From CAZVVG01 sp964630615 (GTDB taxonomy: Bacteria; Patescibacteriota; Minisyncoccia; Moranbacterales; UBA2206), in assembly GCA_964630615.1 (NCBI GenBank), contig CAZVVG010000020.1:1-11543 (forward strand): a stretch of DNA of 11,543 bases, written 5' to 3'. This document shows, one piece after another, positions 1 to 4,918 of the stretch (positions are counted from its first letter, which is position 1; each line of letters begins with the position of its first letter). The notes beneath the pieces were generated by a model, which saw only the letters and a list, made by a program, of their open reading frames with translations, was not told the origin of the DNA and made no database searches. Position numbers and translations under genes: made by a program.

Positions 1-17
1 TGTGGACTCTTGGGAGG

Positions 18-50
<33 letters not shown>

Positions 51-211
51 TGATGATCTTCCACGCTCCTATGAGCGATGGTCGGTTCACTAAATTCCAC
101 TTTCGTGACTGATTGACTAATGGGTCTTTCAGTAAAGCTGGCTTGTGCTTTTGTACTATTAGTCCGATTTCCATCCGGACCTAGCCAACCTTTGTAAGCG
201 CCTCCGTTGCC

Positions 212-244
<33 letters not shown>

Positions 245-256
245 ACCAGGCACTGT

Positions 257-385
257 CCCCGGTCTGGTATGAATCACCCAGGCATGAATAAATTTTGAAC
301 CATTAATTTACAACTTTTTAATCTGAGTATAAATCTCTGGTTCATCAAATGTTATTCGCCTTATTTGACTCATAACAGACCAGGG
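257..385 (-). repeat. Long helix expansion in 23S domain V (helix 79 region)
   Basis: Within exon 2 the strands CCCUGGUCUG (376-385) and CAGACCGGGG (257-266) form a 10-bp base (one U-G). It is continued by UAUGAGUCA pairing with UGAUUCAUA (one G-U), GAAUAA with UUAUUC, and UGAACCA with UGGUUCA, giving a rod-like arm of about 129 nt. The E. coli equivalent between the L1-stalk side (UACCACCCU) and GGACAGUG is only about 24 nt. The flanking rRNA is normal, so this is a helix extension or a small intervening sequence rather than an intron with a recognisable core. No protein is encoded in it. Confidence 0.75.
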
Positions 386-666
386 TTAGACTTAAAACTT
401 CAGCAGGGTGGTATTCCACTTGTTGGCTCCATCCTAACCAGAATCAGGACTTCATAGCCTCCCACCTAAGCTCGGCAACTAAAACTCTAAATCAATACCA
501 AGTTGTAGTAAAGCTCCACGGGGTCTTTTCGTCTTGCTGCAGGTCGACGGCATCTTTACCGCCATTGCAATTTCACCGGACTCTTCGTCGAGACAGTTTT
601 CAAGTCGTTACGCCTTTGATGCGGGTCAGAACTTACCTGACAAGGAATTTCGCTCTTAAATGTTAG

Positions 667-728
667 CTCTACGTCGCCGCAGAGAACGGACTATATCTTT
701 CCCGCATAACGGGATTCAGCGTTTAGTC
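667..728 (-). ncRNA. Group I intron catalytic core 3' half (P7, P3', P8, P9)
   Basis: Reading the minus strand from 728 to 667: GACUA (P7 5' strand, 724-728), the P3 3' strand GCUGAAU (714-720), a P8 hairpin with stem UCCCG/CGGGA and loop UUAUG (700-714), the S element ending in UAGUC (P7 3' strand, 689-693), and P9 with stem CUCUGCG/CGUAGAG around a GCGA tetraloop (667-684). The U in position 714 can join either P3 or P8. P7 normally forms the guanosine-binding site. All helices are Watson-Crick apart from one G-U in P9, which suggests an intact ribozyme. The first 13 nt of this block (716-728) are also the last codons of the endonuclease gene. Confidence 0.9.
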
Positions 729-1222
729 TCTGAGGATTCTAAAAATAAGGAAGATTTTTTATGATTCATTTTTTCTATCAGTTTGGCGATTTTCTTAATG
801 CCCATGAATTTAGCATGGAGATTTTGATTCATCATTCTTACGATCTTAGAAAAAATAATAAAATCTTCTCTCTTGATTGTTTTTAGTTGATTTTCTTTGA
901 AAAAAGGAATTATTATTTCTGTCAAATCTTTTTTAGCTCTAACACAATAACGATAAATATTCTCATTGTGGTTATCCCATCTTTTATTCACATAGATTTT
1001 GCCACATTTGAAAAATTTTCGTAAAATTTCCAATGATTTTTTACTTTTTTCGCCTTGTGTTACTACGAATTCTGGAAACACTTGCCACCCAAATTTCGTA
1101 GTTTTATTTCTAAAAAGACTGACAGAAAAACATCCTTCACCATCAACATAACCAACTATCCAGCCAATTATTTTTAGTCTTTCCTGCTGATCATCTGCAT
1201 TGATACCTTTTTTACTAGGCAT
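716..1222 (-). CDS. LAGLIDADG homing endonuclease encoded in the intron
   Basis: This 168-residue protein has one LAGLIDADG motif, IVGYVDGEG, at residues 22-30. Asp27 and Glu29 sit at the acidic positions, and Glu29 takes the place of the metal-binding catalytic residue. GEG variants are common in the family. Single-motif enzymes such as I-CreI (163 aa) act as homodimers that cut the intronless allele and drive intron homing. The length fits that class. Basic stretches (for example residues 57-83 and 138-168) fit DNA binding. The likely target is the uninterrupted 23S sequence across the 1931/1932 junction, which overlaps the I-CeuI site. Start: ATG at 1220-1222, preceded only by a weak AAGAGA; an extended -10 lies 29 nt upstream. 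The gene is more AT-rich than the flanking rRNA. Its 3' end overlaps ribozyme P7 and P3, with the TGA stop inside P3. The reading frame is intact, so it may be functional; activity and maturase function are unknown. Confidence 0.93.
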   Translation of the reverse strand: MPSKKGINADDQQERLKIIGWIVGYVDGEGCFSVSLFRNKTTKFGWQVFPEFVVTQGEKSKKSLEILRKFFKCGKIYVNKRWDNHNENIYRYCVRAKKDLTEIIIPFFKENQLKTIKREDFIIFSKIVRMMNQNLHAKFMGIKKIAKLIEKMNHKKSSLFLESSETKR

Positions 1223-1240
1223 ATTATTTCTCTTAATTAT

Positions 1241-1262
1241 CTATGGAACAATTATACCATAG
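1241..1262 (-). promoter_or_regulatory. Possible promoter for the homing endonuclease, in the loop of an intron hairpin
   Basis: The minus strand carries TGGTATAAT at 1251-1259, an exact extended -10 (TGnTATAAT), with no convincing -35 box at 17 bp. It would start transcription near 1244 and give a 5' leader of about 20 nt for the endonuclease. The TATAAT lies in the loop of a perfect 6-bp hairpin (CTATGG, 1257-1262, with CCATAG, 1241-1246) that may instead be a peripheral helix of the ribozyme such as P6. Either or both roles are possible. Confidence 0.45.
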
Positions 1263-1377
1263 TAGGTTCAAATTCACCAGATTTTTCAGCATATAGCTGA
1301 ATTGACATTCCGATTCTTCGGAATAAGCAACTACTTTTCCTTTGTAACTTTATCTTTTTTTGACATATTTATCTTTG

Positions 1378-1436
1378 ATAATCGTCCCAGTCCTTCTGAA
1401 ATCTTTTGCAAAATTCCAGAACCTTAGGACGATTAT
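1378..1436 (-). repeat. 5' splice-site stems: 8-bp P1-like stem and 10-bp exon-intron complementarity
   Basis: Two pairings bracket the 5' splice site. The inner one joins UUCUGGAA (1414-1421, first base is exon U1931) to UUUCAGAA (1394-1401), 8 bp with one G-U, around a loop containing the palindrome TTTTGCAAAA. The outer one joins exon AUAAUCGUCC (1427-1436) perfectly to intron GGACGAUUAU (1378-1387). The exon strand of the outer pairing is also the 3' strand of helix 69, so the intron copy mimics the 5' strand of that rRNA helix. Together they form an extended P1-like arm. Its role in positioning the splice site is inferred. Confidence 0.6.
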
Positions 1437-3185
1437 AGTTATCGCCGACGTTCACTGGCGCTTCGGGAATTGGCTTGCACCGCTTCCGTTAACGTTCCAG
1501 CACTGGTCAGGCGTCAGCCCCTATACTTCCTCTTGCGAGTTTGCAGAGACCTGTGTTTTTGATAAACAGTCGCTTGAAATTTTTTATTGCACCCCCACGC
1601 CAATTCTGACAAAAATTATACCTAACCTCTAATCGAGCCACTCAGTGTTTTGACTTTGCGACCCTAGGTTACCTAAAAACTTTTCTCAAAATTGGTGTGG
1701 GGGAAGACATCTTGCTAACTTACGTCTAGTTGTATTGCAGAGTTCCTTGACGAAGGTTCATCCGTTCACCTTAGGCTACTCGCCCAGTCTACCTGTTTCG
1801 GTTTTAGTACGGATTCGGAAATTTTAATCTTAGAAGTTTTTCCTGGTACCTTGCTCACCCTTGTTCCCCTGCTCTAAGCAGAGTTCCAAACTTTTCTTGA
1901 AATTATGCCAGGTGGATTTGCCTGCCTGACTTTCTCAAAAAGCTTACGAAAATCCAATAATTCGCAAGGATTACAAAGATACGTCGCTCCATCGAAAATT
2001 TCTGAAGTCACGGAATATTAACCGTGTGTCCATCGGCTACGCCTTTCGGCCTCGCCTTAGGGTCGACTAACCCTGGGTTGATTGCCATTGCCCAGGAAAC
2101 CTTAGACTTTCGGTGTCCCGAGTTTTCATCGGGATTGTGGTTACTAATGCCAACATTCTTACTTCTCTGCGCTCCACCTTGGCTCACGCCTTAAGCTTCA
2201 CTGCCCAGAGAACACTTCCCTACCTCCCCCGCTAGTAAACTAGCGGAGAATCGCATCTTCGGTATTATGTTTAGCCCCGTTAAATTTTCGGCGCAAAGCC
2301 TCTAGACTAGTGAGCTGTTACGCACTCTTTAAAGGATGGCTGCTTCTGAGCCAACCTCCTAGGTGTATAAGAAGCTTTACTTCCTTTTCCACTTAACATA
2401 AATTTTGGGACCTTAGATGGCGATCTCGGCTTTTTCCGTTTTGAGATCCGACCTTAGAGCCGGATTTCTGACTGCCCTGATAAGAAACTTAAGAATTCGG
2501 AGTTTGGTTGAGATAGCTACGGCGAACCGCGCAATCTCATTCAGTAGCTCTACCTCTTAAGCTCATTTAAAGGACGCTAGCCCTCAAGCTATTTCGGGAA
2601 GAACCAGCTATCGCCAAGCTCGATTGGAATTTCTCCTCTATTCACAAGTCATCCCCGAGTGTTGAACGGCTCGTGGGTTCGGGCCTCCTCTTGATGTTAC
2701 TCAAGATTCACCCTGCTCATAAATAGCTCGCCTGGCTTCGGGTCTAGTCCATGCGACAAACGGCGGTTAAGCCTCGCTTTCACTCTGGATCCGCTATGAA
2801 AATAGCTTATCCAAGCCGCATAGAACTAACTCGTTGGCTCGTTCTACAAAAAGCACGCAGTCACCCCGCCGAGGCGGGGCTCCTACTCTTCGTTAACGTA
2901 TGGTTTCAGATACTATTTCATCTCCCTTATCGGGATGCTTTTCACCTTTCCCTCACGGTACTAGTTCGCTATCGATCATTAAAAATATTTAGCCTTGGAG
3001 CTATAGTGGCCCCAGATTCAAACAGGATTTCTCCGGTCCTGCCTTACTTGAGGACAATTTCCCGCCACCTCTTTTATTTCGTATACAGGGCTCTCACCTT
3101 TTATAGCAGTCCTTTCCAGGAGCTTTCTACTATAAAAGAAGCCGGCGGCCCGATTAAACGAGTAAAATTGCCTCGCAACCCCGCA

Positions 3186-3322
3186 CACATCACGCTTCGC
3201 GCGATGCTCCCAAGTTAAAAGCTAAAAGTCTTTAAAACCTATAAAGTATTTTAAAAATTTACTTTACGGACTTTTGACTTCACAGACTTTCAACTCGTTC
3301 GCTTCACACGCAGTGTGATGTG
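3186..3322 (-). repeat. AU-rich rod-like expansion in 23S domain I
   Basis: Between the conserved CCUAAACCG and GGGGUUGCGAGG blocks, CACAUCAC (3315-3322) pairs perfectly with GUGAUGUG (3186-3193). Inner segments such as UAAAGUA/UACUUUA and AAAGUC/GACUUU extend it into a rod of about 137 nt. It lies in the variable region near E. coli position 271, where length differs among bacteria (Thermus, for example, is longer than E. coli). The inner part is much more AU-rich than the surrounding rRNA. Confidence 0.7.
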
Positions 3323-3606
3323 AACGGTTTAGGCTATTCCGTTTTCGCTCGCCACTACTGACGGAATCTCTTTTGATTTATTTTCCTCCTGGTACTAAGA
3401 TGTTTCAATTCCCAGGGTGCGCCTCATTAACCTATGAATTCAGTTAATGATACCTTGCTCAAGGCAAGGTGCGTTATCGCATTCGGAAATCCCCGGATCA
3501 AAGCTTGCTTAACAACTCCCCGAGGCTTATCGCAGCCAGCTACGTCCTTCATCGCTTTTTAATGTCTAGGCATCCACCATACGCATTAGTATACCTATTT
3601 TTGTTG

Positions 3607-3651
3607 GTTCTGATTTTTTCAGAACGGACGTCAAATTAAAAAATTTGACGT
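3607..3651 (-). repeat. Tandem hairpins immediately upstream of the 23S 5' end
   Basis: A perfect 10-bp stem (ACGTCAAATT / AATTTGACGT, 4-nt loop, 3628-3651) is followed, toward the rRNA, by a perfect 7-bp stem (GTTCTGA / TCAGAAC, 5-nt loop, 3607-3625). They end about 9 nt before the inferred mature 5' end. Possible roles are RNase entry sites for trimming pre-23S, or part of a processing stalk whose other strand lies past the window. No run of U follows on the minus strand that would make them terminators. Confidence 0.55.
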
Positions 3652-3702
3652 TAATTAGCAGTTAACAATTTCTAATTACAACTAATTAATATATTTGCAA
3701 TT

Positions 3703-3729
3703 TTCTTCGTTTTTTAGACTAACGAAGAA
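3703..3729 (-). repeat. 9-bp hairpin in the 23S leader
   Basis: On the minus strand TTCTTCGTT (3721-3729) pairs perfectly with AACGAAGAA (3703-3711) around a 9-nt loop. It lies about 105 nt before the rRNA start. Its role is unknown; an rRNA processing or leader structure is plausible. Confidence 0.45.
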
Positions 3730-3834
3730 CAACCTAATTTCCCAACTTTCTATTGCGAAAAAGCTGGGTGACTAATCAAAATATTTGACTTAAATTTCCG
3801 CTCGCTTCAAGCCAGATATCTCAATAAGACCAAG

Positions 3835-3847
3835 TAAATTGTTAAGG
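3835..3847 (-). promoter_or_regulatory. boxA-like rRNA antitermination element
   Basis: The minus strand reads CCTTAACAATTTA. This matches 12 of 13 bases of the corresponding part of the E. coli rrn boxA region (CTTTAACAATTTA). BoxA in nascent RNA recruits NusB-NusE so that RNA polymerase passes terminators while making untranslated rRNA. It lies about 240 nt before the 23S start and downstream of the terminator-like hairpin, where a rRNA leader would carry it. The upstream UGCU part of the E. coli element is not conserved, so this is a good but unproven candidate. Confidence 0.5.
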
Positions 3848-3914
3848 TTCTGCTGGCGCGGAAATGGCAATTTACCTTTTTACAAACTACCATTTCTGCG
3901 TCATCCCGACCAAC

Positions 3915-3981
3915 AAAAAAACCGCTGGCGCGGGTTTTTTCATTGTCCCGAAGACAAGAAAAAATAAAAAAACTCACCCGC
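3915..3981 (-). terminator. Intrinsic terminator with a competing antiterminator pairing
   Basis: The minus strand has A6-C-CCGC-GCCA-GCGG-T7 (3940 to 3915): a 4-bp GC stem extended by A-T pairs and followed by a U run, an intrinsic terminator that could work in both directions. Upstream in the same transcript GCGGGU, then GAG, then a U run (3966-3981) can pair with AAAAAA-ACCCGC, the 5' arm of the terminator (3930-3940). The two folds exclude each other. The upstream partner overlaps the last codons of the 13-codon frame. This is the arrangement of a transcription attenuator; control by it is inferred. Confidence 0.55.
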
Positions 3982-4015
3982 TTTTCTTTTTAAAATATTC
4001 TTGAGAAGTCAACAT
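3974..4015 (-). CDS. Possible 13-residue leader peptide
   Basis: ATG at 4013-4015 is preceded by AGGA (4022-4025) at a 6-nt spacing and reads MLTSQEYFKKKSG, then TGA at 3974-3976. It lies about 40 nt downstream of the start site predicted from the 4061-4089 promoter and just before the attenuator-like hairpin. Its final AGC-GGG-TGA codons supply the strand that can pair with the terminator. There is no run of a single regulatory amino acid apart from KKK. A frame this short can arise by chance, so it rests on its ribosome-binding site and position. Confidence 0.3.
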   Translation of the reverse strand: MLTSQEYFKKKSG

Positions 4016-4047
4016 TTATTGTCCTAAAAAATTATTTTTACAAATTT

Positions 4048-4089
4048 AACACGTGTTGTCATATTATCAAAGCTAATTTAAACTGTCAA
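4048..4089 (-). promoter_or_regulatory. Strong promoter upstream of the 23S leader, with palindrome at the start site
   Basis: A consensus TTGACA -35 (4084-4089), a 17-bp spacer and a TAATAT -10 (4061-4066) predict a start near 4054 on the minus strand, giving a leader of about 455 nt before 23S. The start falls in a perfect 10-bp palindrome, AACACGTGTT (4048-4057), which could be an operator. The promoter lies just after the hairpin ending the upstream gene. It is the best-scoring promoter by eye in the 23S leader; a weaker TTGCAA-16-TAATTA candidate lies nearer the gene (about 3675-3702). Confidence 0.65.
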
Positions 4090-4120
4090 GAGTCTGTAAA
4101 AGCTAATTTTAAAACATAAA

Positions 4121-4140
4121 TGTGGCTTTTTAAAGCCACA
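4121..4140 (-). terminator. Hairpin terminator after the MscS-like gene
   Basis: A perfect 9-bp stem, TGTGGCTTT/AAAGCCACA, with a 2-nt loop centre lies 25 nt past the stop codon at 4166. The following sequence, ATTTATGTTTT on the minus strand, is U-rich but broken. It would close the transcript of the two membrane-protein genes and separate it from the 23S promoter. Confidence 0.6.
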
Positions 4141-4165
4141 TTATGTTTCCTAAAAAGATATTTGG

Positions 4166-4855
4166 TTATTTCTTTTCTGTAATTTTTTCTCTTAGAGCCC
4201 TTAAAATCAACTGAGCTTCTTCTTTTCCTCCCAGGCCAAAAGAGAGACCACCGGCCAAAGAAAACATGGCAACGATTCCAATAAATATGGTACTGACTAA
4301 CGAAGTTGCGATTCCCAGCTGAATCAGGGCGGCCAAGATACCGAAAGCAATGATGGACCATTTGGAAATTGTCGCCAAAAGCGTCGCTGACATCACGCCC
4401 GCCGCTTTCGTACTACCTTTGACAACCGTGTAAACAAAATTACCGATTAGAAAAACTGCTGATAAAATAATGACGGCGACTACCACATTGGGAAGATAAA
4501 GAAGAATACTGTTTAAGAAGTTGGTAACTTGATTAAGCTTGAGAATATCCGTAGCGGCCATCACAAAAACTAAAACTAAGAACCATTTAATCAAACCTCC
4601 AAAAAAAGCCGAGACATTAGCGGAGATTCCCGTTTCCTCCAGTTTCTTTTTGAGGCCAATTTTCTCAAAGGCTCGATCAACTCTCAGAGCGTCAATTATC
4701 TTTTGAACCACCCTTCCCACAGCGGCTGCAATCAGCCAACCAACAATCAGAACTAAAAGGGCACCTAATAAGATCGGAAGAAAATTAATGAACTTTTCCC
4801 AAAGATTCAGTAGAGATCCGACAGTTATTTCCCCCCAAGTTTGTACTTCATTCAT
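4166..4855 (-). CDS. MscS-like multi-helix membrane protein (conserved TM-helix repeat family)
   Basis: This 229-residue protein has about five hydrophobic helices, near residues 23-47, 84-105, 117-145, 165-183 and 185-206. It ends in GGLSFGLGGKEEAQLILRAL and a short charged tail. The last helix is rich in small residues (LAGGLSFGLGG) like the pore-lining TM3 of MscS-type mechanosensitive channels. Such sequences occur in the conserved TM-helix (PF05552-like) proteins annotated as MscS-related. The cytoplasmic beta domain and C-terminal cage of MscS (286 aa) are absent, so channel function is an inference and the protein may serve as an accessory. The start is supported by GGAGGTGAT (4859-4867), the best ribosome-binding site in the window. 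It follows the TPR membrane protein by 63 bp on the same strand and probably shares its transcript. A hairpin follows at 4121-4140. Confidence 0.75.
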   Translation of the reverse strand: MNEVQTWGEITVGSLLNLWEKFINFLPILLGALLVLIVGWLIAAAVGRVVQKIIDALRVDRAFEKIGLKKKLEETGISANVSAFFGGLIKWFLVLVFVMAATDILKLNQVTNFLNSILLYLPNVVVAVIILSAVFLIGNFVYTVVKGSTKAAGVMSATLLATISKWSIIAFGILAALIQLGIATSLVSTIFIGIVAMFSLAGGLSFGLGGKEEAQLILRALREKITEKK

Positions 4856-4858
4856 TTT

Positions 4859-4867
4859 ATCACCTCC
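4859..4867 (-). promoter_or_regulatory. Full-length Shine-Dalgarno sequence
   Basis: GGAGGTGAT ends 3 nt before the ATG at 4853-4855, with GGAGG 7 nt from it, and is complementary to the usual 16S tail over nine bases. It fixes the start of the MscS-like gene. Other genes in the window have weak or no such motif. Confidence 0.85.
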
Positions 4868-4918
4868 AAATTCTATTCTGATTTTCTAAAAATAATTAAT
4901 TATTCTCTCTTCTTTTAT

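Larger units (their letters stand above)
655..1420 (-). mobile_element. Group I self-splicing intron in 23S rRNA at E. coli position 1931/1932
   Basis: On the minus strand, exon ...CCUAAGGU (U1931 = 1421) is separated from AGCGAAAUUCC (A1932 = 654) by 766 nt. Removing them restores the universally conserved 23S sequence, so both edges are set to the base by alignment. The last intron base is G, as required of a group I omega-G. The 3' part has the diagnostic core: the AAGAUAUAGUCC S element (688-699), P7 pairing GACUA (724-728) with UAGUC (689-693), a 5-bp P8 hairpin (700-714), and a 7-bp P9 hairpin closed by a GCGA (GNRA) tetraloop (667-684). A 7-bp P3 candidate pairs 1296-1302 with 714-720. 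A P2-like 6-bp hairpin precedes it (about 1303-1320). I could not assign P4 to P6 securely, and the usual U-G wobble pair at the 5' splice site is not obvious: the local stem gives U1931-A. It hosts a LAGLIDADG gene. From general knowledge, 1931 is a recurrent bacterial 23S intron site (Thermotoga, for example). Confidence 0.95.
3599..4165. other. Gene-poor leader region between the MscS-like gene and 23S
   Basis: This 567-bp stretch has no sizeable gene and no 16S or tRNA. Read on the minus strand it holds, in order: a hairpin terminator for the upstream gene (4121-4140), a strong promoter (4061-4089), a possible 13-codon frame (3974-4015), a terminator-like hairpin with an alternative pairing partner (3915-3981), a boxA-like sequence (3835-3847), and hairpins at 3703-3729, 3628-3651 and 3607-3625 just before the rRNA 5' end. 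A 10-bp direct repeat, GCTGGCGCGG, occurs at 3852-3861 and 3924-3933. I infer an independent leader for 23S. Confidence 0.7.

Noticed and set aside
1378..1436. Read as a rho-independent terminator within 23S
   Set aside because: No U run follows, and the two strands straddle an intron-exon boundary, so splice-site pairing is the better reading.
1360..1632. Plus-strand open frame of 90 codons
   Set aside because: It is antisense to conserved 23S exon sequence and the intron start; the rRNA reading accounts for the bases fully.
2751..3218. Plus-strand open frame of 155 codons
   Set aside because: It is antisense to 23S domain I. Chance frames opposite rRNA are commonly misannotated as proteins, and it has no recognisable domain.
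3599..4165. A 16S-23S spacer tRNA or other structured RNA gene
   Set aside because: No cloverleaf, T-loop or known small-RNA core (SRP, tmRNA, RNase P) could be found by eye.
4086..4361. Minus-strand 91-codon frame overlapping the MscS-like gene
   Set aside because: It is in another frame of the well-supported gene and runs through its terminator hairpin; composition is unlike a real protein.
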